From Scolanthus callimorphus (taxonomy: Eukaryota; Cnidaria; Anthozoa; Actiniaria; Edwardsiidae), in NCBI GenBank assembly GCA_033964015.1, contig CM066912.1, positions 32,287,086-32,351,085 of the forward strand: a stretch of DNA of 64,000 nt, written 5' to 3'. Positions 12,852-24,984 of this stretch are shown here, piece after piece. The notes below the pieces were generated by a model. That model searched no databases. It had not been told where the DNA came from and was given only the letters and a program-made list of their open reading frames with translations. Within the stretch, counting starts at the first letter, position 1, and every line of letters starts with the position of its first letter. The translations under genes and the position numbers were made by a program.

Positions 12852-15800
12852 TCATGAGCCCGCAATATCATTCAGTCCTGCGGTCTTCCTTGCTTTCTGA
12901 AGCAGGGCGCGGATCATGAACTGTTTACGCGAGAGAGTTCGTATTTGCTGTAATGAAAGGAAAGAGGAATATATTAGCTGATAACAGGTGATGATAAACT
13001 AAAGAGCCTGGCGAGTCAACCGCCATTTTGTCAGCCTAGCAACATACAGAGTCGGAGAAAGCCTGCGAGCCGGCTCGCCAGGTTTTTATTCCCGGATATT
13101 TGATTCTTTTGGGGCGCAGGCTTTTCCCCTCCGCGGCACAGGAATCCCGCGTGCCAAAAAATCAAATATCCGAAAAAAATCAAATATCCGATCAATATCT
13201 TTACTAGGGAGTAAAGGTGTAAAGGGAAAACATGGCATTTTAAAGATTAATTTCCATAATACTTGACTGAGCAAGCATTTACAATCTTCAATTCAATTCA
13301 ATTTTTATTTTCTCGCACTAATAAATATTATTTACAGAATATATTCAAAAAACTGTTAAAACATGTTAAAACATGACGAAGAAAGGAATAAAGAAGAAAA
13401 CTTGTGGGTAATTTTTTTTTGTGCGAGCAGCTTTCGAGTTGGACACTGCTTACGGTGGAAAAAAGTAGATATAAGTAGCGAGTATTGTGTAAGGCGTTTT
13501 CAGCGAACGGATGGCGGCAAAAGACGCTACATTATAATTATTTGGTTCATTAAAGATTTTCCTTGTTTGAAGGTAGAAACTGACATTGATTGTTTGATAT
13601 TAGCATAACTTGTAACTTTATTTAGACACGGTAAAACATCAGGGCTTATTAAAAGATAAATAAAAAGAAAAAAATATACAAACTATTTACACATTCTATC
13701 TACACTATATACAGCATAAGGTATACTCCGATAGAAATATAAGTTCCACGCTAATTAATAATATGTAGTCCTTTGGCTACAAAGGTCTTGCAAACTGTAA
13801 ATAATTACCTTGAGAAACAATTCACAATCGACAGCTTCTTTTCTAAGTGCTTCACTCAAGTATATATTGTATCTTCGATAGCGTTTTCCTCGGCAAACAG
13901 GTTAAGAATCCTGTTGAATAAAACATATGATTCCGCCCCATGTAAGGAAATCCCAGACCTATTGGATTCTGGATTCCAGATTCTGGATTCCAGATTCTGG
14001 TGATAGTATTCTGATAGCTGAATACCAGATTCCAAAGCTCACAAGAAGTTGGACACTGGATTGCTTTACATGGGGCGATAGAGCGGTTTTCATATGACTG
14101 TAGTGAAACCCATCGTAAAGTAATTACACAAATTCTGAGTAAAACCTATACAAAGTAATTGCTAATTACTCAAGACAGTCATCTGAAATCTGAAATAAAT
14201 AATTACTGACATGTATAGGATTATTGCAAGAAAGCTCCAGTTGACTGGTCAACCTCTTAGCCAATCACATTTTAACAAACTTACATGACAAACATTCAAT
14301 ATGATTTGAATCATTCTCGTACCCAGAGCTCCCCAGTTCGCCTGCTCACAGGGGAGGCTATGGGGACATCCATTTGAGTGGCTCCCCCCTGAGGTGACGA
14401 GCCGGGGAGCTCTGGGTTTCGAGAATGGATTTGAATCACACTGTCATTATCTCTGAGCAGATGCAATTTATATTTAGAACAGGGTCTCAATTTGGATACA
14501 ATCAAGAACGGGGTATCTATTCTGATAAAAATCGTTTTTAGAGCTCACAGCGTCACCGACAGGGGTTTCAATAGAGGAGGCCGGTGGTGGTGAACCACCG
14601 TCTACTTCACTGCAGACTGCCGGCAACTTCAATGTTAAAGCAAAAAAATACATGAATACCAATTATCTTGCCCTCAAAACGCAGGAAAACGCCTTTTCTG
14701 CTAGCAAAACTAACCCCATACCCCCTAGAAGGCACTGGCCTTTGTATGGGACCCCCAAACCCAGCAGCCTACATCCAGAACTTAGCCTGCAACTTTAAAA
14801 CTTATTGAAACCCCTGGTGTATTGTACCCAGGGGCGTAGCCAGCACTTATGAGGGGGGTTCCAAAATTCAAAAAATAAAAAACTCCACATAGATCTCGGG
14901 GGAAAAACTAGCGTTTGAAGAAATTTGCTACATTTTATATTGGAGCTTTATTTGTTGTCTATTAAATATTTAAAATTTAGTAGTAAGTCGGTCCAGAACA
15001 GAGGCGATGGGGGTTCCGCTGCGGGAGAGGGGGGTTCCAGAACCCCTGGAAACCCCCCCTACGCCCCTGGTACCTCCCTGGTGTAATCAATACTTACTGA
15101 TTGTAAAGAGGAGCTGTAGTCACTACAGCATCATCAATATCTAGCTTGTCTGAGCTACTCTCCAGTTTTGTAATCACTTCTGATATCTCTTCATTTTTCT
15201 TTGCCAAGATCTTGATGTTGTTTTCAACATCAGACTGAAGAAACAAATGAATAAATAAAAATAAATGAATATAATGTGACTGACTCTTTCTCAACCCATA
15301 CCTGGCATAACATGGTTCCTAGTGATTAAACTGGCACAAAGGCTACCCAGTCTTTGTGACTTAATTTTTAAATAAATTTTACAAAACAACCTCTTTCGGG
15401 CAAATTTTCTGACTCGATAATTCCATGCTTTTATCTGTGTGATCAATTGTCATGGTTTGGGGTGAACTGGCAACTTGATAAAATAGTCTATTCTGGGCAC
15501 TGCTTTTACAGCTGAACTAACTGCAGTATGTAGTGGAGCTCCTTAGCAGCAGAGCGGAGCACCATAGGTATCGCAGGAAGAATACAATAACTCAAGTAGA
15601 ACTCAGGTATATGTATATTTTTCATGGTTCAGTGATATTCCATATGGGTATCACGGGCATGTATGTGCATGCATGTGCCCAGACATATACCACAGGGCTT
15701 CAATTGCAGTTTCGCTTTTAGGCAGTGCCTAAATTTATATTACTTACTTGCTCTTTTTTGAGCTGCCTCAGAATGTCTTGTAGCTTTTCACTCCCTTTTT

Positions 15801-18800
15801 TAAGATCTATCTGGGTCTTATTGAGCTGATCCAGTTCTATCTGAAAATGTTGCAAATATGGAACATCATGGTGAACTCTGTACTGTATCACTAATCAGGG
15901 TTCAAAATAAATGTTCAAAATCTGCTCAAATTTGCCTGCTTCAAGGGCACTAGTACCAAAACAGCCTGTATGAAAACGGAAGCAGATAACATTCTGGCGC
16001 ATTTGACAAGATGTGGTAATAGGCATATGCATCATTCAGCACCTTCCACAAAACTGTAGCACAATTTTCCACCAATGTTGGCATTTTCACAAACAATTTG
16101 ATTGACGTTTCAACACAATTTTCAATTTTACTTTTAAACCATGTTTGTTTTGTTGTAATTATATTTGACCTAAAAATTGCTGGCAAAGTCGCGAAAAGTT
16201 GGAAGTGGCAACAAACACTGTACTGTAGCAGCTCAGAATAAGGCTAGAGTTAGCCTTGGCAGGGCCCAACACTGCAAAAATAAGGTTGACAATGGCAACT
16301 AAATTTGGGGGCTTGACGACCAAAATCTTTCTGAGTTCAGCTGAGATTCATGTTTATGTGGCGACTAAACCTTTGCATTTTGATAAATAGTAGTAGTAGT
16401 AGTAGTAGTTATAACTTTATTTAACAACGCTCAACTTTAACAACTTCATTAGCTGATTTCCATAAAGGGCGTTTGCTATGTACATTATTTACAAAAATAT
16501 AATGCACTTAAAAATTTATAATTAAAATAGGTATTTGTGAGTGGCTACTTTCTTAGAAAAGGCATTTACAGTTTTGCCCTCGTTGCAGGGGGCAAATCAT
16601 TCCATATCTTGGCCCCACCATAAGCAAAAGATTGTTTCAGAAATTCAGTTTAGAAATTCAGTTTAGTTGCAGTGATGAAGTGGAACCTCTAAGATTGATA
16701 TATGTAACCTCTTTTTAAATTTAAAATGCTCTGTTAAGCATGCTGGGGCTTGGCCCTTTTTAATACTTTAAACATTGCCTTTGACTTGGTTTTTGCTCTT
16801 TGTGTTTCTAATGTATCCCACCCTAAAGTCCCTAGTGCCTCTAGGTGGGGGGAGTCATTGCTCCAATTAATATAATTCGGGCCGCTCTGTTTTGCAAAAT
16901 TTGCAATCTTTTGGAAAGGCCCTGTCCGAGGGTATCCCAAACTTCACTGCAATACCCAAAATGTGGCCGAATAAGGGCATTGTATATAGAGATTAATGTT
17001 TCTCTATCTAAAAAGTAAAATTAATGTTTCTCTATCTACAAAGTAAACCCTTCTTATCACACCTATCCCACTGGACACCTTTTTTGTGATTTCATCGTTG
17101 TTGTTCGGCCCAAGACAAGTGGTTATCAATTATTAACAACCAGCTTCTTACTAAGGGATACTTGCTAGCATAAAGCTAATCAGGGCAGGAAGCTGAAAAA
17201 AAGTTAACAGATAAGTTAAGAGATCAAGCTCACCTGTGCTTGTTCAAATGTAGCCTTGACTTTCCTTCTAAGCTTATCCTCAACGGCTGACACTAGTGAT
17301 GCCTTGATTGTCTCCTCTGATAGACTATTTTGACTCTGAAACTGAGGCTTCTCTGCCACCTGAGGTGACGTGTTGGTCATGTGTTGAGCCTGTGATACTG
17401 GTGGGTACCCTGTGGTGGGTGGAGGGTAGCCGGGTGCAGGTCGGTTGGGTGGAGTTGGGTATGAGGACTGCCCAGGTGAAGTGTGGGGGTAGGGTGTTGG
17501 CATGGCACCAGTTGTTTGGGGATAGGGTGTGGTTCCTCCTGTTTGGGGGTAAGGGGGGTAGCTCTGCCGTGGACCGCCAGGACCGCCTGAGTAGAGAGAA
17601 ATATTGTTTAATGTGCATCAACTGCTCATATCGTTTCTGATATCAAACATGCATTCACTCTAAAAAGATTTGCTGCAAGCCTTGTGTAGGTGAAATCAAG
17701 AATTTCTGGAAAAATATAAGCTGCTCAACATTTCAAACTCCATCCTCCATAAACTGGAGGTTGATTTTTAAAAATCGTTTGACGATGTTTGACAGTTCCA
17801 GGCAGCGGCTCCTTAAAAAGCCACACAGTGGATTTAGCTTTTCCTAATTAATGTAATAGCTCAATACCTGGCATTGGCATAGGCATCGGCATTCTTGCAG
17901 GTCCAGCAGGATAAGACTGAGAGGCTGACGAGGTAGGGGGATAACCATGCCCAGGGTAGGGGGGCCTGGGGTATCCAGGCTGAGGAGGGGGTTGGTAGCC
18001 CTGGTTTTGTGGTTTGGCATACACAGGTGGCTCCTCGGCAAATATACAGCACAGAATCTGGATAAGACCAGCAATGTCCGACCGTGGCTGAGGAAACAAC
18101 AATGGTTATTATAATTTTTAAAACTTTGAACTTTTTAAGAGCGTCCGTCTGTAAATATCACCTATAGGCTTCAGAATGCAAAAATTCAAAATCGCTCAAA
18201 TTTGGTCAGAAGTTAGGTCATTATGATCTATTCATGCTGTCCAACTTTCAGATCGATCTGATAAATACAGAGCGGGGGCGAAGAAGAAAGCCAGTTCATC
18301 GAATTAATTATCGATTTTTTCGCATTTTTCACCTACTTCGAAATATGGCCAAAAACTCTTCTAAATTGATCAGCACGCCAAACAATCGGTTCATATCCTT
18401 GTAGATAAGATAACAAGCTTCCGATTGAGTGGTTTTAAAACTCTTTCTGATGAAAGATAAATATTTTAGCGATTTTTAAACATTTTTTCGTTTTAAGCCG
18501 GGCTTATATCTCCGATGATATCTGGAATTGTCGAACTTTGAAATATTGGCGAGGAAAAGCAATGTTTCTGCTTTCAATTTATCAAATAAAATTTTGTGGC
18601 AATCAAAATCGCGAAGTTCTATGACCCGGAATTCAACCCCTGCTAAGCGCTAAATAGCGCTACGATTTCCAGGAACTGGAGGTCACGAACTACAAAAACA
18701 TGCACATACCTGGTCGCAAATCGCCAAAACCACGGTGTATAAACCCTCTCAGATGGCAAAACACTGGTATTGTTTCATTCCGAGACGAGGCAGGACGTCC

Positions 18801-21800
18801 AGGCATAATTATTCAGCTTCTTCGAGCATTTTCCCCAAGACACAAAGTAAACAGATTATATCACCGATCGAACTCCTGGCTATTCGGCACATTTTATGGA
18901 AATTGAGCCACTTCTAAACCCTCCCTAAGAAGAAAGACTACTTTTCTTCCTTAGAGTTAAAATCCGAAGCTGACTTTCTACGGAAAATCAGGCAAAGCAG
19001 CGCGATTCCCACGAGTGAAGAGTTCAGACACATGTTTTGGCTCAAGTGTCATGTCATGTGATATTGCGTTACCACCACAGTAATCCCGAGAGCCTCGAAA
19101 TAAACTTTTGATGACAAGAGCTCTTGTGATGATAAATGGTAATATATTTAAAACTTAAACATATCTGCAGTAAAAGAAAGGAAGGACATTTTTGTGGGAA
19201 GAACAATTTGAATGGAAATTGCAACTCCTGATATTGTAAAGCGCTCTGGATCCGTATGAGAAAAGGCGCTATATAAATTCTCTTATTATTATTATTATAT
19301 TCGTAGGACATGGCTAGTAATCAGCTAGGATCTATTCCTATGGCCGTCAAGTTCAACCACATTTCTAATTGTCACATTAATTCTTAGGCGTGACTAGAAT
19401 ATTACCCGTTCCCCGCGAAAAACAACTCCACATAGAAAGATATATGAACAGCATTTTATTGGCACCGCAATAACGTGTTCAGTAAGGTGTGGACCATTAG
19501 AAATTGGGGGGGGGGGGCAATCTTTTTGCGCATGAATTTTTTTCGGGGATCAGGTCAAGTGCAAGAATTTTTTTTCGGACTCGAAGACCATGTACGATTT
19601 TTTTTTGCAGACACTAGTAGACCTAGTAGAATATGCTTCTTCCGTTGTGCGCGAAGCGCGCCCGATTTTGATAAACGCATTTCATCAAGCCTCAGAGAAA
19701 GGGCAGACGAACATTCCGATTTTTGTGTATAGTAAACAAAGCCTCTAGGTTTTATTATTCATGCGAGCAACTGCCCGCCCCAATTACGAATAATTATTAT
19801 TCATTTGTGTGAAGCGGTCCAAATGAGGAATTTCTATACTTGTAACGTCGAACTCGCGCTTACCTAAGTGGTCTTCTTTCGAAAATAGTGACTGCCTGCC
19901 AAGCCTATCAGTGCAGGGCATTTTTGGGAGAGTTTGGTTTTCCTCGGCAAGATACACTTGTTCTTGTAAACGGCGCAAGGGCAGTGTTTTCGTTGCGTGG
20001 TTCTCACCGACTATATATTTGATGTTATCTTTAATAAGTCTTGAAAGACTTAGATATTCGCTTAGTTTTTCAACGTGCAAAATATCGAGTTTTTTTCAGC
20101 ACAAAAGACGCCATCCCCAGTGACTTGCGCGCATGTGTTGTTTATAAATTTACTTGTGCTGGCTGTGGAGCCAGTTATGTCGGTGAACAGTCCGTCACAT
20201 AGCCACGCGCGTGCAGGAACACTTAAGAACGGATAAGGCTTCTCACATATACAAACATCTAAGCCGCAATGAGGCGTGCGCCGCACCTTCGTCGGAATCC
20301 TCGTTTATTGTTTTGGACTCCGCCTCGTCGCAATTTGCCCTTAAAATCAAAGAGGCAATTCACATCAAACGTGAGAAGCTTCTTTGAATAGACAAGTACA
20401 ACATATTAATCTAAAGCTTGCAGTATATTATTCCGTTTGTAAATCACATAGAATAATTCACTGATGATGACAGTTGAAACTGTCGAAACATGTCGATTAA
20501 AACTTTCGTAATTTTTATAAAATTATTTATTTTTGCTGAAAAGCCAGTCTCGAGGCTTTATAGAGCGCTCTCGGGATTCCTGTGGTGGTAACGCAATATC
20601 ACACGACATGACACTTGAGCCAAAACATGTGTCTGAACTCTTCACTCGTGGGAATCGCGCTGTTTTGCTTGATTTTCTGTAGAAAGTCAGCTCCGGATTT
20701 TAACTCTAAGGAAGGAAAGTATTCTTTCTTCTTAGGGAGGGTTTAGAAGTGGCTCAATTTCCATAAAAATGTGCCGATAGGCTGGAGGTCGATCGGTGAT
20801 ATAATCTGTTTACTTTGTGTCTGGGGAAAATGCTTGAAGAAGCTGAATAATTATGCCTGGACGTCCTGCCTCGTCTCGGAATGAAACAATACCAGTGTTT
20901 TGCCATCTGAGAGGGTTTATACACCGTGGTTTTGGCGATTTGCGACCAGGTATGTGCATGTTTTTTGTAGTTCGTGACCTCCAGTTCCTGGAAATCGTAG
21001 CGCTATTTAGCGCTTAGCAGGGGTTGAATTCCGGGTCATAGAACTTCGCGATTTTGATTGCCACAAAATTTTATTTGATAAATTGAAAGCAGAAACATTG
21101 CTTTTCCTCGCCAATATTTCAAAGTTCGACAATTCCAGATATCATCGGAGATATAAGCCCCCGGTTTGGGCCTTAGGAAAAAACGAAAAAATGTTTAAAA
21201 ATCGCTAAAATATTTATCTTTCATCAGAAAGAGTTTCAAAACCACTCAATCGGAAGCTTGTTATCTTATCTACAAGGATATGAACCGATTGTTTGGCGTG
21301 CTGATCAATTTAGAAGAGTTTTTGGCCTTATTTCGAAGTAGGTGAAAAATGCGAAAACATCGATCATTAATTCGATGAATTGGCTTTCTTCTTCGCTCCC
21401 GCTCTGTATTTATCAGATCGATCTGAAAGTTGGACAGCATGAATAGTTCATTATGACCTAACTTCTGACCAAATTTGAGCGATTTTGAATTTTTGCATTC
21501 TGAAGCCAATAGGTGATATTTACAGACGGACGCTCTTAAGGATCTCTTTTTAAGTTTAGTGTTGACAACTGCCATGGAGCACATTCGCCATTTTGTTTTC
21601 AAAAGACCCGACAAAGAAGAAAAAAGATAGATAGATAGCTTTATTTAATAACCTTGGCAGCCAAAAAGGCTGAATTACGGTTATTTGCAATGAGCCAAAT
21701 CAACTTTTTGGTTCTAAACCAGATAAGGAGTACTATTATTGGTAGCTTGGTCAACTTTTGTACCATAAATCCCAGCATCAGGCTTCGCTTTCCAACATGA

Positions 21801-23058
21801 GCAAAACTCGCACCTGCTTGGCCTCATTTCCATGCTGAATAAATCGGCTGAAAAATTCAAGACGGTGACAAAGGCGAATTTCAAGCCCTAAAAACTAAGA
21901 ATTTTGATTTTGCAACTAAAATTTTAGAATTATTAGTATTGCAAATTGGGACATTTTTATTCTATTTTCATCCCTGAATGGGTGACTATAATCTTCAACT
22001 GCTTACGTGTTTCCATTCTGTCAGAAATGGCAGGTAAACACGGCCATTGTTATCCACATGCTTTCCCGTCTTGATGGCCATAGTGTTTGTTGGACGGACA
22101 TATACCAAGGGTGGAATAAAAGGGTGTGTCTCTTGCAGGAATATACAAACTGGAATGTTATAGTTGCTTCCTGGAAATGGTAACAAAGAACAAAAAGATA
22201 ATACTCATGAATGAATGAATGAAAGGTATAGTATTGTGCAAAAATAGGTAATGATCAGAGTCTAACGTGTGGTCAAATGTGTGCATCCCTCATAAATGAA
22301 AAAAAAAATGATTGAAAATTAAATGGCAAATATAGGCTAATCACAATGTTTCATACCCTAAAAATTGCCAATGTTATTTTGCGTCCCTCTTGCATTTTTT
22401 GGCCAAATTTTGCATCCTTGGCATGCAAATTCATGCAAGGAAAATCCTGTAAGTTTTGTTGTGTGTTTCACACTGTCTGTGTCCACAAGTAAGAACAAGA
22501 AACTCACCTCTGAAATTTACAGGAATCGTGCCCTCAAGAGCTAGTAACTCACTATTGCGACCATCATTATGGACTAGCAAAACAAATAAACAAAAATAAC
22601 AACAGTCTATAGAACACCAGTGTTGTGGAGGGGGAGGGGGTGGATGATTAGAAAATAAATTGTGCACAAATTTTTAAAGAAAAATAATGTTACAAAAAAT
22701 CTGGCTCAGACCTGCTATATAAAGTTATTAAGTATGCACAAATTTAATGATCCCATCATTGAAAAAGACTCTTCACTCCAATTTCTGGGAAACCTCTACA
22801 GTCTTGTAGCAGTGTGAAAAATTCTGGGGCCCTGCTGGTTGAAACAATCTGGGTGGGCCCCAGGTAAGAAAATACATATGGAACACCTAAACCGCCTTGC
22901 AATATGCCAGGCAGCAGAAAAGTAGTCAAGCTATACAAAAGGACTGGTCAAAGGCACTGGAAGAAATATTTACCAAAATTTTGCATTGAAGGCCGCAAAT
23001 CCTTGTAAACAGATATGGTATCCAGTATCTGGCGCTTACATAGATCTGCCTGACGATA
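12852..23058 (-). CDS. TSG101: TSG101, ESCRT-I ubiquitin-binding subunit (first exon not found; one-base break in exon at 13809-13910)
   Basis: TSG101 binds ubiquitinated cargo and P(T/S)AP-bearing partners on endosomes and recruits ESCRT machinery for vesicle budding. The exons, in order on the minus strand, are 22974-23058, 22508-22573, 22007-22170, 17868-18087, 17234-17586, 15748-15840, 15098-15234, 13809-13910 and 12852-12947. All have GT-AG borders and joining phases. They encode the UEV domain (VYKDLRP, LEGTIPVNFRG, TGKHVDNNGRVYLPFLTEW), a Pro/Gly/Tyr-rich linker, a coiled coil (LKKGSEKLQDILRQLKKEQ) and the C-terminal steadiness box (ILNLFAEENAIEDTIY, LSRKQF, ending QKARKTAGLNDIAGS). 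The steadiness-box exon is 102 nt where 103 is needed: one base is missing after GATACAATATAT, giving a premature TGA. The first exon, expected to encode some 14 residues ending in K before YRQADLCK, was not identified above 23.06 kb. Introns carry a LINE and a 3.4 kb inverted repeat. Confidence 0.95.
14081..14195. mobile_element. Short MITE relative of 7537-7791
   Basis: It starts AGAGCGGTTTTCATATGACTGT and ends with GACAGTCATCTGAAAT, in inverted orientation. It is a shorter, more diverged member of the same family. Confidence 0.5.
14309..14434. mobile_element. MITE with TCTCGTACCCAGAGCTCCCC ends
   Basis: The ends are inverted copies (CATTCTCGTACCCAGAGCTCCC and GGGGAGCTCTGGGTTTCGAGAATG). 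The same family is expanded at 27.1-28.3 kb. Confidence 0.7.
14822..15072. repeat. Inverted-repeat element with GGGGCGTAGCCA / TACGCCCCTGG ends
   Basis: Short inverted ends (CCAGGGGCGTAG and CTACGCCCCTGG) enclose an AT-rich interior and G-runs. Similar ends recur at 26167-26326 and 40094. It lies in a TSG101 intron just next to the exon at 15098. Confidence 0.55.
16389..17095 (-). mobile_element. LINE reverse-transcriptase 3' fragment in TSG101 intron
   Basis: The minus strand reads, in one frame for a stretch, a typical LINE C-terminus: IYNALIRPHFGYCSEVWDT followed by LGQGLSKRLQILQNRAARII. This is the post-domain-7 region of non-LTR reverse transcriptases (jockey/CR1-like). Frameshifts and stops follow. 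The 3' end is a (TAG)n repeat at 16389-16408, as expected for a target-primed insertion. It is a dead, 5'-truncated copy. Confidence 0.75.
20111..20392 (+). pseudogene. Penelope-like element GIY-YIG endonuclease remnant
   Basis: The frame starts VVYKFTCAGCGASYVGE (the GIY-YIG-like core with its paired cysteines). After a stop/frameshift it continues RVQEHLRTDKASHIYKHL and SFIVLDSA..ALKIKEAIHIKREKL. This order is that of the C-terminal endonuclease of Penelope-like retroelements. At least one frameshift and a stop break it. No reverse-transcriptase part is recognisable upstream. Confidence 0.75.
20461..20495 (+). ncRNA. Hammerhead-ribozyme-like core of the Penelope-like element
   Basis: The sequence has CTGATGA (20461-20467), a GACAG/CTGTC stem, then GAAA (20485-20488), a palindromic CATG and TC. 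This is the conserved hammerhead core in the right order, about 70 nt after the end of the endonuclease remnant. Hammerheads are known in Penelope-like elements. The flanks that should form stem I pair poorly, so this copy is probably inactive. Confidence 0.5.
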
Positions 23059-23116
23059 CTGAAAGGTGGACAAGAATGTGGAGTTAGCATAGCTATCCAG
23101 ATGAACAATATTGGCT

Positions 23117-23120
23117 GTCA

Positions 23121-23166
<46 letters not shown>
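23117..23166. repeat. (AAT)n microsatellite
   Basis: About sixteen uninterrupted AAT/TAA units lie in the TSG101 5' intron region. Confidence 0.95.
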
Positions 23167-23167
<1 letters not shown>

Positions 23168-24081
23168 GTAGTAGTAAGATCTTCTGCATTAAGCAGGAGT
23201 CTCAGATTTTGAGTCTTGTCAGAGTATACTGGGGTTCTCTCCTTCCTATTCATCTTGGGGGGGGGGCATGAAATTTTATGCATCACGACAGTTGGAAATT
23301 CATAACAATTTGGTGCTATCTTACCAGATTTTGCCTCAATCTCAATCAAACAGCTGTAGATGTAAAATGTGATGTAAAAAGGCAAAATGTCCCAGCACAC
23401 TTAACTTACTTGCATACCTGTCAACCCCAGAAGTTATGAAATACGGAGAATTCGTCGGAACCAGCTCATTTCCCCCAGTCTTCCCCAAAACCTTTCTGAT
23501 TCCCTTTCGAAAACATCTGAACTCTCTGCGAATCTCTGCCGATGGTGAATAATTTGGTTCACAATTTGGTGCCTGACTATGAATTATAGCCAGGAGATTT
23601 GATTTGGCGGGTATGTACTTGCCGTAATAATTATTTGGCACAACAATAACAATAATTTGTTTATTAGTGCCCATTTCAATTTCTAGTTTTATTTTTGAAA
23701 GTGGTATTTAGGAGAGTCAAACTCAAAACATATGGGAATAAAATATACTTCTACTGCTGTTTGATTTTTGCGACTTTTTAACTCAATGCAGCTACTATAA
23801 TCTAAGGGAAGAAACTTCACACTATTTTTGGGACACTGGGGACAGTCTGTCACCCGTTTTGTCGTAAACTACATGTATTAACATGGCAAACTCATACGGG
23901 TAATATAATTATAAAGGTATACAAAGAAAAATAATCATACACCTAAAATAGATCATACATTGTGTATGAGGAATGATCAGCCATTCGGAATGATTCATTC
24001 TGAACAACTAAACGATTATTCTTGATTTTATGCCCACAAACCTTTCTAAGCTTGTGCTCCCAGCTCATCTTTTATGCGTAC

Positions 24082-24231
24082 CTTCCAAACCCAGAAACAA
24101 ATGGCTGCTCTCCCCAGGCTCTCGTCCGAGGTGATGTCATTGGAATATAAATAACTGCTGACCAGTTTTTCTTGACCGTGGGCGTGAAAAACTTTGCGCA
24201 ATGCCACAAGCATTGATTGGAAATACTTTAT
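24082..24231 (-). CDS. Unassigned exon-like ORF, 50 codons
   Basis: This is an open segment in phase 0 at both ends, with a good acceptor (TATTTTTCAG) and a GTACGC donor. It encodes a stretch starting IKYFQSMLVALRKVF and ending CFWVWK. I recognise no family. It lies 1 kb upstream of the first TSG101 exon found and would join it in phase, but it does not resemble the TSG101 N-terminus. It may equally be part of a repeat. Confidence 0.2.
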
Positions 24232-24719
24232 CTGAAAAATAATAATAGATGATAATGATAATATTTATACAACACTACTCCATAGCTGACTAGAGGATAG
24301 TACGGATCCAGTGCAAAAATACTACCGAAACAGGTAGAGCGTATTAGGCTAGAGAAAAAACACTCGTTTCCCAGACAAAAACATTCACGATTTAGTTTGA
24401 ATTCCTTTACTGAGGTCAGCGATGCGTGCAACTCAAATATTTTAATTTGGAAAATTTTCAACTTAAAACACAAGAAAAGGCATCTGCTCGTGTTTTCTAC
24501 TAATTTTATGAGGTAAGAAATACAAATGAGTGTGTAATTTCCCAAATTTGAACGATTTCTGTGGCAGCGACTGAACGCATGTTGTTTCGTGCGAAGGAAT
24601 GCAATCAGTCGCCAACGTTTTTATCTGGAGACAAGCGCTTTTTGTCGAGCCCGATAAACGCTCTACCTGTTTCGGTTTCAATTTCTACCCCCTTCTAAAA
24701 ACGGCTATTTGAAATTTTT

Positions 24720-24984
24720 ACCCCCCCCCCCCCCCCCTGCACGCTATTAATCGACTTAGCTCGAGGAGAAGTTCGACAGAAATCTTTAGTAGGAAATCTT
24801 TAGTTGGCCCAGGATCGACACTCCGGAGTGCTCTGTGTTTCACGCAATTGCACTCAATTCAATCCTAGTCTGTTAATTTGCATGACACTGAAATGCACCC
24901 CCCAAAAGTTTCGCATGTTCTAAAAATTTACCCCCAAATTTTTCAACGTTCTGCAAAATTTACCCCCCCCCCCCCCCCCCCCCC
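24720..24984. repeat. Two long C-runs with similar flanks
   Basis: C-runs of about 17 and 20 bases (24720-24736 and 24965-24984) follow nearly the same phrase (AAATTTTTACCCCC). They look like a local duplication of a C-rich repeat end. Confidence 0.6.

Larger units (their letters stand above)
18139..21535. mobile_element. 3.4-kb inverted repeat with about 0.95-kb arms, flanked by TTAA
   Basis: The left arm (18139 to about 19097) and right arm (about 20550 to 21535) are reverse complements over almost their whole length, with a few per cent of visible differences. They start and end GAGCGTCCGTCTG / CAGACGGACGCTC, directly flanked by TTAA at 18135-18138 and 21536-21539. TTAA is the target duplication of piggyBac-type elements, but the terminal bases are not the usual CCC. 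The arms have no recognisable ORF. The interior carries a Penelope-like remnant. The whole sits in the TSG101 intron between the exons at 18087 and 22007. Confidence 0.85.

Noticed and set aside
14474..14662. Minus-strand frame with VDGGSPPPASSIETPVGDAVSS downstream of the TSG101 coiled-coil exon
   Set aside because: I considered it as a TSG101 exon, but the true next exon (ILNLFAEENAIEDTIY) lies at 13809-13910 and this piece has no counterpart in the family.
18700..18917. Two overlapping 60-68-codon frames in the left arm of the 3.4-kb inverted repeat
   Set aside because: They do not resemble a transposase, and the homologous right arm does not preserve them convincingly.
22948..23400. 150-codon minus-strand frame with a poly-Tyr run
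   Set aside because: The Tyr run is the (AAT)n microsatellite; only the part at 22974-23058 is a true exon (TSG101), in the same frame.
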